Origin: Pontibacter vulgaris
GTDB taxonomy: Bacteria > Bacteroidota > Bacteroidia > Cytophagales > Hymenobacteraceae
DNA: 64,000 bases
Reading direction: 5' to 3'
Assembly: GCF_022758145.1 (NCBI RefSeq)
Contig: NZ_JAJVDH010000003.1
Location: 434,001 to 498,000, forward strand
Part shown: in pieces, positions 26,863-35,114 of the stretch
Position numbering within the stretch: the first letter of the stretch is position 1
How the letters are laid out: each line of letters begins with the position of its first letter
Notes under the pieces: model-generated
Database searches by the model: none
Seen by the model: only the letters and a program-made list of their open reading frames with translations
Told to the model about the DNA's origin: nothing
Position numbers and translations under genes: made by a program

Positions 26863-28278
26863 TTAAAATTGGAAATAGATAAATTCGTTTGCTGTTCCGC
26901 TGTTAACAGCTAGCATAAACAGCATAACAGCATAAAGGGCAACTTCAGTTTTTCTTATAACAAAAGCCACAGTAAGCTTTTGTGCATATAGGTAATGCAG
27001 GTGGTATAAAACTACTGGCAGCGAGTACAGGATAGTGTACCCCATAATAGCGTAACCAAGTGAGCCCGGCGCAATGTGCCAGTTTGTGAAAAGCGCTTTG
27101 AAATAGAGCACGGCATAAGAAAAGTCAGGTAGTTTAAAGAGCAACCAGGCCAAGGTAACAAAGCTGAAAACAAGTACCATTTGTACAAAACGGATCAGCC
27201 CCGTATCTGGAAGTTTTATTTTACTACCCAGGAAACGTTCCAATGCAAGTGCTACCCCATGAAAAGTACCCCAAACGGCATAGCTCCAGGCTGCTCCGTG
27301 CCACAAACCACCCAGGAACATCACAATCATAAGGTTCAGGTAAGTACGGAAAGCGCCTTTCCGGTTGCCTCCGAGCGGCACATAGAGGTACTCTTTCAAA
27401 AAACTTGATAGCGAAATGTGCCACCTGCGCCAGAACTCCGAAAAAGACCGGGAAATGTACGGAAAATTAAAGTTATCCATGAGCCTGTACCCAAATAAGC
27501 CTGCTACGCCAAGCGCGATAAGCGAGTAACCGGCAAAGTCTGCAAAGATCTGCATTGAATATCCCAGCAACATTACAATCAGTGTTATGGAAGCATAGCG
27601 TTCAAAGTATGGATAGGCAATCCAGAATGTCTGGTCTTTGAGGTTATCTGCAACTACCATTTTCAGGAAATAACCAACTACAAGGCACCTGAAACAGTAT
27701 TCCCAGTTAATATCTTTCAAAGTTTTTACTGCAATCTGGGGTATAAAATCGTAGGCTTTAACAATTGGCCCTGCTACCAGCTGCGGAAAAAAAGAAATAA
27801 AGAAGATTGTGTTTCTGAAATGTTCCATAAAGCCTTTCGGAACTATACTTTCCCTTTTATCTTCTTTGTAAGTATCGAGCACCAAGCTTATACCCTGAAA
27901 GGTATAAAAAGAGATACCCACCGGCAATGGTATTGTGAGTAGGAAATTACTTAGATTATCATTGGAGCCGCTGAATACTGTAGAGGCAAATAAAGGGCTA
28001 TACTTAAAAAAAGCCAATATACCCAGGTTAGCAATAACACCTGCTGCTGCAATTAGCCTGCGTTTGTTTTGGGCTCCCCATTGTATAAAATAACTGGTTA
28101 CAGCATTTATAACAATAGAGACTAAGAGCAACAGGAGCAGTATCGGCTGGCTTGTCGCATAAAAGCAAAAGCTTGCTAGTATAAGTATAACTACCTGATA
28201 CCTTTTAAGTGCTGTTGCATAGTACAAAAGCATCGTAACAAACACAAGAAAAACGAAATTAAGGCTATTGAAAAGCAT
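26863..28278 (-). CDS. MBOAT-family membrane O-acyltransferase
   Basis: A membrane-bound O-acyltransferase of about 471 residues, AlgI/DltB-like. It passes acyl groups from the cytoplasm to an extracytoplasmic acceptor. It has about 11 hydrophobic helices. The conserved core reads WRRWHISLSSFLKEYLYVPL (the AlgI W-R-R-W-H motif), then GGNRKG, and GGLWHGAAWSYAVWG, with the catalytic histidine in LWHG. ATG at 28278 (MLFNSLNFVFL) is preferred to 28338, because the family starts MLFNS. The SGNH partner follows immediately. It is likely to acetylate a surface polysaccharide, possibly the product of the locus starting at 28.9 kb. Confidence 0.9.
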   Translation of the reverse strand: MLFNSLNFVFLVFVTMLLYYATALKRYQVVILILASFCFYATSQPILLLLLLVSIVINAVTSYFIQWGAQNKRRLIAAAGVIANLGILAFFKYSPLFASTVFSGSNDNLSNFLLTIPLPVGISFYTFQGISLVLDTYKEDKRESIVPKGFMEHFRNTIFFISFFPQLVAGPIVKAYDFIPQIAVKTLKDINWEYCFRCLVVGYFLKMVVADNLKDQTFWIAYPYFERYASITLIVMLLGYSMQIFADFAGYSLIALGVAGLFGYRLMDNFNFPYISRSFSEFWRRWHISLSSFLKEYLYVPLGGNRKGAFRTYLNLMIVMFLGGLWHGAAWSYAVWGTFHGVALALERFLGSKIKLPDTGLIRFVQMVLVFSFVTLAWLLFKLPDFSYAVLYFKALFTNWHIAPGSLGYAIMGYTILYSLPVVLYHLHYLYAQKLTVAFVIRKTEVALYAVMLFMLAVNSGTANEFIYFQF

Positions 28279-28578
28279 ATTTACATAAATTTGAAGCCCA
28301 GTAATTAGAAGCAATCCGACATCACAAGCCCATAACATAGTACTTTACATAGCTATATTATGAATTTAATATGCAATTCAACGAATATAATTATAAATAG
28401 TTATATTATAATTTAAAAAATTAATATTTAATTCACGCTAATTATTTTGCAAAATTTAAACTTAATATAAACCAATTATGAAATTTATGGGTTAAATATA
28501 GTTATTGGACTTAATAATTCATTAAAGAGCGAATGAAGGTATTTTATTCTAAGAAGCAATAATTGTTACCTTCCTAAG
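28279..28578. other. AT-rich non-coding region
   Basis: Three hundred strongly AT-rich bases lie between the MBOAT start and the third dnaK-tail copy. Nothing is recognised beyond probable promoter sequence for the reverse-strand MBOAT/SGNH unit. Confidence 0.5.
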
Positions 28579-28677
28579 GGCGTAACTGATGTAAAATACG
28601 AAGAAGTAGACAGCAACAAGTAATTAACGATAGATTTGAATATAAAAAACCCCTGTCGAGTTTCGGTGGGGGTTCTT
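28579..28677 (+). repeat. Third, more diverged copy of the dnaK 3' end plus terminator
   Basis: About 100 bases match dnaK positions from about 23842 onward. The last ~15 codons are in frame (GVTDVKYEEVDSNK then TAA), with non-synonymous changes Asp to Lys and Gly to Ser. The bases after the stop, TTAACGATA, match the copy at dnaK better than the second copy does. The terminator stem is kept as ACCCC/GGGGT, but its T tail is degraded. There is no upstream dnaK sequence. Confidence 0.85.
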
Positions 28678-28738
28678 ACGTTAAATCAATTAGTAAGTGT
28701 TTCAAACAAATAAGCAAAGCATAATAAGACTCAGCTTA

Positions 28739-29026
28739 TTAACTCTGCGATAGCTTCCCACTTCTGGCTACTGACATCATCATCTTCAATCTGTCAATTA
28801 TTTTATCAAGTATGGTTTTTTCAGGCAAATTCAATTTATAGTGAAGCTCAGTTAACTGGAATACTTTTAAAGCTAGTTCTTCCACATCAAGTGTTCTGTA
28901 TTTTATTAAAAAAATAATTATTTTAATTATACACTTTACATTTATTACGTAATCATAATAAATTTCTACAAACTGCAATACTACATCTTCTATGGCCGAA
29001 AGGAAACACTGGGAGTGGGAAATCAA
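28739..29026 (-). CDS. Possible small hypothetical protein
   Basis: A reverse-strand open frame of 95 codons whose start region overlaps the first 35 bases of wzm on the other strand. The C-terminal half (TLDVEELALKVFQLTELHYK and onward) has the charged/hydrophobic pattern of amphipathic helices and does not look random. The N-terminal half is low-complexity. The true start may lie further in, for instance near 28930. No family was recognised; it may be a gene remnant. Confidence 0.3.
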   Translation of the reverse strand: MISHSQCFLSAIEDVVLQFVEIYYDYVINVKCIIKIIIFLIKYRTLDVEELALKVFQLTELHYKLNLPEKTILDKIIDRLKMMMSVARSGKLSQS

Positions 29027-29843
29027 TAATTCATCAAGTTACTGGGGTGCATCATTAGCAGAGTTATGGGCATACAGGCACCTGCTGGCTAGTCTCGTCA
29101 GAAAAAACTTTTTGGTTAATTATCAGCAGACCATTCTTGGGCCTGCATGGATGTTCCTGCAGCCTATATTAACACTTGCTACTTATACACTGATTTTTGG
29201 AAGGTTGGTGGGTTTATCTACGGGCACACTACCGCCTGTACTATTTTATTTCTCAGGCATTATACTCTGGAACTTTTTTAATGAGTGCTTCGGTGGTACT
29301 GCTAACACTTTCCGGGAAAATGCACAGGTTTTCAGCAAGGTATATTTCCCGCGCATAATCACACCCTTGTCCATATTTTGTACACAATTCATCCGTTTGT
29401 TCATACAGTTGTTTCTACTGTTTCTGCTCTATTGTTACTATATTCTATTCAGAGATTTTATACCACGCCTCGACACTTGGTTTTTTGTATTTCCGGTAGC
29501 ACTGCTTGCTGTTGGATCTATAGGCATGGGATTAGGGCTAACCTTATCTGTGATCACAGCCAAGTATAGAGATCTGTCAGGCTTTGTACAATTGGGTATC
29601 CGGCTTCTTATGTTTGGCACACCTGTAATTTATCCTCTTACCTACCTGGCTCCCGATATGCGCTGGATAATACAACTCAATCCACTTACCTCCTTGTTTG
29701 AGCTTTTTAGGTTTAGCCTATATGGAGAAGGAGTAGTAATCTTTCCATTCTTAGCCTACAGCCTGTTTTTTGCTGCTCTGCTGTTGGCAATAGGATTGTT
29801 GCTGTTCAACAAAAAAGGAGACAGTATCATCGACATTGTATAA
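28992..29843 (+). CDS. wzm: ABC-2 polysaccharide exporter, permease
   Basis: The 283-residue inner-membrane permease of an ABC exporter for O-antigen or capsule-type polysaccharide (Wzm/KpsM family). About six helices follow the cytoplasmic N terminus. The family's interface segment LVRKNFLVNYQQTILGPAWM and the motif FRENAQVFSKVYFPRI are present. It lies six bases before the ATPase gene wzt, so the two form one operon. Export would be of a finished, undecaprenol-linked chain. A decayed inverted copy of this gene is at 34543-34824. Confidence 0.92.
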   Translation: MAERKHWEWEINNSSSYWGASLAELWAYRHLLASLVRKNFLVNYQQTILGPAWMFLQPILTLATYTLIFGRLVGLSTGTLPPVLFYFSGIILWNFFNECFGGTANTFRENAQVFSKVYFPRIITPLSIFCTQFIRLFIQLFLLFLLYCYYILFRDFIPRLDTWFFVFPVALLAVGSIGMGLGLTLSVITAKYRDLSGFVQLGIRLLMFGTPVIYPLTYLAPDMRWIIQLNPLTSLFELFRFSLYGEGVVIFPFLAYSLFFAALLLAIGLLLFNKKGDSIIDIV

Positions 29844-29849
29844 AAAGTA

Positions 29850-31145
29850 ATGGCAGAGATTTCAATAGATGTCCAAAACCTATCAAAGCTGTACCACTTA
29901 GGCACCTTTGGTACCGGGTCTTTCAGGCAAGACCTGCAGCACTGGTGGGTAACTAACGTTCTGAAGAAAGAGTCCCCATTCTTTCAGGCGCACCGAGCGA
30001 AGCAGGATGATGTAAATACCCTGTGGGCACTTCATGATGTTAGCTTTGAAGTAAAAAGTGGTGAAGTGCTTGGCATTATTGGAGAGAACGGCTCCGGCAA
30101 ATCTACTTTACTTAAAATAATCTCCCGCATTACCCGACCAACACAGGGTGTAGTGAGAGGTAATGGCAAAGTAAGCAGTTTACTGGAAGTAGGAACAGGC
30201 TTTAATAACGAATTAACCGGAAGGGAGAACATCTACTTAAGCGGCTACATTCTTGGGATGAGCCGGGACGAGATCAGGCGAAAATTTGATGAAATCGTGG
30301 AGTTTTCAGGCGTTGAACGTTTTATTGATACGCCGGTAAAACGTTACTCTTCCGGTATGTATGTCCGGCTTGCGTTTGCTGTAGCTGCTCACCTGGAACC
30401 TGATATATTAATTGTGGATGAGGTATTAGCAGTAGGCGACACTGACTTCCAGAAGAAGTGCATGGGCAAAATGCATGAAATATCCCAAACTGATGGCAGA
30501 ACCATACTTTTTGTTAGCCATAGTATGCAGGCTGTAAATAGTCTTTGTGATAACGTGCTGTGGTTACAAAAGGGCCGCATACAGCAATGGGGAGATGCAT
30601 CGGAAGTGGTAAATAAGTATGTTTCCAGCATTCAGAAACATTGCCTGAAGCAGGAATGGAAAAAAATGGAGGAAGCGCCGGGGAATGAAAGCATCAAGGT
30701 CAAGAGCGTGGAACTTATTCCCCATCTGGATGACACTTTTGATGTAATCGATATCAGAACACCTTTAACCGTCAGGTTCCAGCTTTGGAATCTGGAACAG
30801 AATAGTAACATCAGCACCCGGATGCTGCTCTTTTCTTATAGCGGCGAGTGTATTTTCACAGTACTTTCCTCGTCTGTAATGTGTTACAGGCCAGGAATTA
30901 TTGAGGGAGAGTGCCTTATTCCCGGAAACCTGCTCAACGATGGTTCTTATTTCATATCATTTAATTTCCTTAAAAACACAGCCATTCACCTCTTGGATTT
31001 TAACGAGTGCCTCTCCTTCGACATGGAAGATTACCGTGGAGATCTGAAATGGTATGGCAAATGGTGGGGCGCGGTAAGGCCCAAACTTCAATTTTCTTTA
31101 CAGCAAAAGGAAAGAGAGCCCTTCTGGTTAAGCAGCATCAGTTAG
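29850..31145 (+). CDS. wzt: ABC polysaccharide exporter, ATPase with glycan-recognition domain
   Basis: A 431-residue Wzt-type ATPase. The nucleotide domain (about 40-240) shows Walker A GENGSGKST, the ABC signature YSSGMYVRL, Walker B ILIVDEVLAVGD and the H-loop FVSHSMQ. A C-terminal beta-sandwich of about 170 residues (from about 265) matches the Wzt-C domain, which in E. coli O8/O9 binds the modified end of the O-antigen chain before export. This suggests a terminally capped polysaccharide. It is six bases after wzm. The following glycosyltransferases are on the same strand at short distances. Confidence 0.93.
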   Translation: MAEISIDVQNLSKLYHLGTFGTGSFRQDLQHWWVTNVLKKESPFFQAHRAKQDDVNTLWALHDVSFEVKSGEVLGIIGENGSGKSTLLKIISRITRPTQGVVRGNGKVSSLLEVGTGFNNELTGRENIYLSGYILGMSRDEIRRKFDEIVEFSGVERFIDTPVKRYSSGMYVRLAFAVAAHLEPDILIVDEVLAVGDTDFQKKCMGKMHEISQTDGRTILFVSHSMQAVNSLCDNVLWLQKGRIQQWGDASEVVNKYVSSIQKHCLKQEWKKMEEAPGNESIKVKSVELIPHLDDTFDVIDIRTPLTVRFQLWNLEQNSNISTRMLLFSYSGECIFTVLSSSVMCYRPGIIEGECLIPGNLLNDGSYFISFNFLKNTAIHLLDFNECLSFDMEDYRGDLKWYGKWWGAVRPKLQFSLQQKEREPFWLSSIS

Positions 31146-31163
31146 TACTAATAATCTATTCGC

Positions 31164-32456
31164 ATGAAGGCATACCCACCCTACCAGATCACGCACATTC
31201 AGCTGAACGAACAACAACTTCCGCCACAGCCGCATGATAAGCACACAGGAAACTATATCGTGTTATGGTGGAAGGATATTGCACTAGGCCATTTGTACCT
31301 GGATCCAGGCACACGGCTTACAGATGAGGAGTTTTACACTAAATTGATTGATACGATTCAGCCTGCCTTACAGTATTATACAAAAGCAGTGCCTGAAGGA
31401 GATGGACATTGGCAGCAGCTGTTAATCACAGGGCCATTCGAGCAATTTGTAATGCACATGGAACGTGTCTTTTCAAGCTGGACTGTGAAAGAGATACCTG
31501 AAAAAGTACCGGTTTCTGTTGTAATATGCACACGTAACAGGGCATCCGATCTGCACAAATGTCTCGGGCTGCTCACGAAATTACGTTGCCTTCCCGAGGA
31601 GATCATTGTGGTAGACAATGCACCCACCGATGAATCTACTTTAGATGTTGTGAAACTCTTCGCAGATGTTACCTATTTGAAAGAGCCCAGAGCTGGTCTG
31701 GATATTGCCCGCAACACAGGCGCAGCGAGCGCTAAAGGTCAAATCATAGCTTTTTGTGATGATGACGTGATGGTACACCCTTTGTGGATTTACAGGCTTT
31801 GGCAAACATTTCAAAACACTTCGGCAGTTGCCATGACCGGCTTGGTGCTGGCGGCAGAACTGCATACGGAGGCCCAGATGATCTTTGAGAAACATTGGAG
31901 TTTTAACCGCGGGTATGTTGACAAAACGTATGACACGGATTACTTTAATATGCATTTATCTAAAGGCCCTCCGGTATGGGAAATTGGAGCGGGAGCTAAT
32001 ATGGCTTTCAGGAAATCCATCTTCGATGAAGTAGGTTATTTTGATGAACTGCTCGATGTGGGAGCTGCCGGCTGTAGCGGAGACTCTGAGATGTGGTACA
32101 GAATACTTCTAAAGGGCCATACGATCCTGTATAACCCAAGAGCCATCGCATTTCATCGCCACCGCCATGAACTGACTGCCCTGCACAAACAACTTTTTAA
32201 TTATATGCGTGGGTTTGCAGCAGCGGCCCTTATCCAGCAAGACCAAAACCAGCGGGCAGGGTACCGGCGGCGTTTGTTCCTGCACATGCCTCGTTATTAT
32301 GGAAGGTTATTGTATAAGGGGTTCCCACATTATACTTTCCGTTGCAAAACACTGGGTTCGGAAATCCGTGGGGTGCTCTCTGGTATGCTGTATTATCTGG
32401 CCAACAGGAAGAGACGGCCAACACTAAACATACAAACAAATGTCAAAACAGCATGA
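31164..32456 (+). CDS. Family-2 glycosyltransferase with N-terminal extension
   Basis: A 430-residue protein. The GT-A domain starts near residue 110 (VPVSVVICTRNRASDLHKCL) and holds the nucleotide-sugar residues IIVVDNAP and the metal-binding DDD (FCDDDVMVH). A C-terminal ED-like acid region (CSGDSEMWYRILLKG) follows, with the HRHRHE segment after it. The first ~110 residues (MKAYPPYQITHIQL and onward) resemble an extra domain seen in some Bacteroidota glycosyltransferases. No membrane helix is evident. It starts 18 bases after wzt and overlaps the next gene by 17 bases. The sugar is not predictable. Confidence 0.85.
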   Translation: MKAYPPYQITHIQLNEQQLPPQPHDKHTGNYIVLWWKDIALGHLYLDPGTRLTDEEFYTKLIDTIQPALQYYTKAVPEGDGHWQQLLITGPFEQFVMHMERVFSSWTVKEIPEKVPVSVVICTRNRASDLHKCLGLLTKLRCLPEEIIVVDNAPTDESTLDVVKLFADVTYLKEPRAGLDIARNTGAASAKGQIIAFCDDDVMVHPLWIYRLWQTFQNTSAVAMTGLVLAAELHTEAQMIFEKHWSFNRGYVDKTYDTDYFNMHLSKGPPVWEIGAGANMAFRKSIFDEVGYFDELLDVGAAGCSGDSEMWYRILLKGHTILYNPRAIAFHRHRHELTALHKQLFNYMRGFAAAALIQQDQNQRAGYRRRLFLHMPRYYGRLLYKGFPHYTFRCKTLGSEIRGVLSGMLYYLANRKRRPTLNIQTNVKTA

Positions 32457-33381
32457 AACACAGCTCTTGGTATCCGTTATAATTCCAAGCTTTAATCATG
32501 GTGCTTACTTAGGTGAAGCCATTGAGAGCATCCGGAAGCAGACTTATACCTTAATCGAAACCATAGTCGTGGACGACGGCTCAACTGATAATACAAAAGA
32601 GGTAGTGCAGCGGTACCCTGAGGTAAAATATGTTTACACAAAAAATCAAGGACCTTCCGTAGCAAGAAATATAGGTTTAAGACACAGTACGGGGGAATAC
32701 CTGGTATTTCTGGACGCAGACGATTACCTCTACAAGGACGCAATAGCGATAAATCTCAGCTTACTGAAAAGAAACGAGCAACTGGCTTTTGTTTCCGGTG
32801 GCCATCATAAAATTCATACCGAAAGTAGTTGGGTCCAACCAGTTGTAAATGAAGTAAAAACTGATCATTACATTCATTTGCTGAGAGGCAATTATATAGG
32901 GATGCCCTCCACTGTGATGTACAGGAGATGGGTTTTTGAAGATTTTTTATACGATACAACTATTACACCTTGTGAGGACTATGATTTATACTTGAGAATT
33001 TCGAGAAAACATCCGGTGATGCATCATGAGCACATCATTGCGGCTTATCGCTTGCATGGCTCAAACACATCAAGCAACATTTATTTGATGTTAACCACAG
33101 CACACCGGGCTTTAAAGCGCCAGAAGAATCAACTCGTTAACGCTGCTGAGGTAAAGGCATATGAGGAGGGTTTGGTGTTTTGGGAAGCATATTATATACA
33201 GGAACTCTTCGAGCGAATTAAGAAAACAAATAAGCTTAATAAAGGAGATTTTCAGATGCTATTAAAGTATGATTCCACTTTCCTTTACACTTTTATAGTA
33301 GCGAAAACAAAAGCCATACTATGGAGTTGGGGGCGGAAGTATACACCGCCTACACTCAAAAAAATATTGAAAGCGCTCTGA
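32440..33381 (+). CDS. Family-2 glycosyltransferase
   Basis: A 313-residue GT-A enzyme: LVSVIIPSFNHGAYLGEAIE at the start, IVVDDGSTDNT for nucleotide binding, the metal motif LDADDYL, and a later CEDYDLYLRISRKHP holding the acidic catalytic region. The C-terminal part is helical and basic. It begins 17 bases inside the upstream glycosyltransferase gene, indicating translational coupling. The product probably adds one sugar to the polysaccharide exported by Wzm/Wzt. Confidence 0.88.
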   Translation: MSKQHETQLLVSVIIPSFNHGAYLGEAIESIRKQTYTLIETIVVDDGSTDNTKEVVQRYPEVKYVYTKNQGPSVARNIGLRHSTGEYLVFLDADDYLYKDAIAINLSLLKRNEQLAFVSGGHHKIHTESSWVQPVVNEVKTDHYIHLLRGNYIGMPSTVMYRRWVFEDFLYDTTITPCEDYDLYLRISRKHPVMHHEHIIAAYRLHGSNTSSNIYLMLTTAHRALKRQKNQLVNAAEVKAYEEGLVFWEAYYIQELFERIKKTNKLNKGDFQMLLKYDSTFLYTFIVAKTKAILWSWGRKYTPPTLKKILKAL

Positions 33382-33491
33382 AAAGGATGACGCCAGGCAC
33401 ATTCAGAAATTAACTTTGTGCCAATTATTAGATAAAGAACAGCAGCAAGCTACGATAAACAAACAGAAGAACTTTTATTACAACATCTTTC

Positions 33492-34475
33492 ATGGAACGC
33501 ATTCCAACTTCCCCACCAGTTATTAAACCGCTTGATCCTTCGGCTGAACGCCCGATGTGGTCGGTCATGATTCCGGTTTACAATTGCGCTCAATTTTTAG
33601 CAGAAACGTTGGAGAGTGTTATGGCACAGAATATACCTGCAGCATACATGCAAATTGAGGTAGTGGATGATGCAAGTTCTGACGCAGATGTGGAAGAACT
33701 GGTAAAGCGAATCGGGCAAGACAGAATAAAGTATTACAGACAGCCTGTAAATGTGGGTAGCTTACGCAATTTTGAAACTTGTATTAATCGGGCACAAGGT
33801 CACTTGGTCCATATCCTGCATGGTGACGATCGAGTGGTTGAAGGGTATTACCTCGCTATTGAAAAACTTTTTAAGCAATATCCGGAAGCTGGTGCGGCTT
33901 TTTGCAGGCATCAGATCATTGATGAAGATGGCAAGGTATTAAGAATCAGCCGATTCCTTGAAATGCAAAAAAATGGTTTACTCGACAACTGGCTTCTTCG
34001 GATAGGTAAATGTCAGCGTTTGCAGTATGTATCTATAACGGTTAAAAGGGTAGTATTCGAGAAACTTGGTGGATTTTATGGCAGAACCTATGGAGAGGAC
34101 TGGGAAATGTGGGTACGTATTGCCAAACACTTTCCAGTCGCTTATACACCGAAAGTTTTAGCAGAATACAGAAAGCATACAAATTCTATCTCAGCTGCCA
34201 AAATTGTAACAGGCGAATATTTAGCAGATATTGCCGCCTTGATCAACATCATCCAAAACCACATCCCACCCGAGCACCAAGAGGAAATCAGGAAGGAAGC
34301 TCAGAAGAATTTCGCCCATTATGGAATGGGAGTGGCAAACTTACTTTGGCGCACTTCTCAAAACAAAGCATATGTGAAAGCCAACCTGAAGGAGATATTT
34401 AAATTGCATATAGATAATAGCCTTTGCGTTAAAGCTGCTAAGATTTATGTGAAAATGATGATAAACAGGCATTAG
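33492..34475 (+). CDS. Family-2 glycosyltransferase (paralogue of the 35115 gene)
   Basis: A 327-residue GT-A enzyme starting MERIPTSPPVIKPL. It has the nucleotide motif EVVDDASSDADVE, the metal site LHGDDRVVEGYY and the acceptor-acid region YGEDWEMWVRIAKHFPVAY. It is closely similar throughout to the protein at 35115-36116, which shares RIPTSPP, SLRNFETCINRA, HILHGDD and YGEDWEMW. The pair is a recent duplication that flanks the wzm pseudogene. A 110-base gap separates it from the preceding gene, and TAACTTTG near 33411 could be a promoter box. Confidence 0.88.
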   Translation: MERIPTSPPVIKPLDPSAERPMWSVMIPVYNCAQFLAETLESVMAQNIPAAYMQIEVVDDASSDADVEELVKRIGQDRIKYYRQPVNVGSLRNFETCINRAQGHLVHILHGDDRVVEGYYLAIEKLFKQYPEAGAAFCRHQIIDEDGKVLRISRFLEMQKNGLLDNWLLRIGKCQRLQYVSITVKRVVFEKLGGFYGRTYGEDWEMWVRIAKHFPVAYTPKVLAEYRKHTNSISAAKIVTGEYLADIAALINIIQNHIPPEHQEEIRKEAQKNFAHYGMGVANLLWRTSQNKAYVKANLKEIFKLHIDNSLCVKAAKIYVKMMINRH

Positions 34476-34542
34476 ATCTGTAATTAAATTGTAGATTATT
34501 CATCTCACACCTTAGGTTCGGGCAACTTGTTTATCTTTCTTA

Positions 34543-34824
34543 CTAAAATATCAGGCCTAAGCCACAATTTCTCTGAATGTATTCGAGGTACCCGATAAAG
34601 CTCTCGCTGAAGAAATTACAGAGCATTAACCTAGATAAATAGAATAACACAGGAAGTACAAATCTGCTCCAAATCCCCATCAGGTTCCAGAAAACAAAGA
34701 GATATGTAATTAAAGTAAGAATGGGCATTAAGAGTGTCTATAGCGGGCCAATGATGGTTTGCTGGCACTTCAGTAGAAAATCTCTCCTCACGTGGCTGGT
34801 AAGCAAATGTCGGTAGGCCCACAA
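34543..34824 (-). pseudogene. Decayed inverted copy of a wzm permease gene
   Basis: Translated on the reverse strand from 34824, the sequence reads LWAYRHLLTSHVRRDF, then LLKCQQTIIGP, then a stop. In the same frame it continues PILTLITYLFVFWNL, VLPVLFYLSRLML and NFFSESF. This matches intact Wzm (28992-29843) residues about 25-115 segment by segment. The stop TAG at 34738-34740 lies where the intact protein has Trp (TGG). Both ends of the gene are missing. The remnant is inverted relative to the intact gene and lies between two paralogous glycosyltransferases. Positions 34825-35114 after it are AT-rich and hold nothing else recognised. Confidence 0.85.
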
Positions 34825-35114
34825 TACGCATTTATATTTGCTATGCCTTTATCCTCAGATGAGTAAGTATAATAATCTAAAGAAAATCAGCTAAAAGGAT
34901 CAGTTATAAACCAACCAATTTGGTAGCTATAGAAGTCATTATTTACAGTTTACTGATAACCCATTTAACTTATTGTAAATTCATTATTTAGATATTTAGG
35001 CCTAAATAGTATTACTAAAATAATTTAATTTTTAACTAAAATAACATAAAAACTGTCTATTTTATTTGGCGTCTTTCCGTATAGCACTAATCAGGCCTCT
35101 GTTTGAATTTTACA

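Noticed and set aside
23979-28578. Integrase or transposase remnants explaining the dnaK-tail copies
   Set aside because: I translated the gaps by eye and saw no recombinase motifs or terminal inverted repeats.
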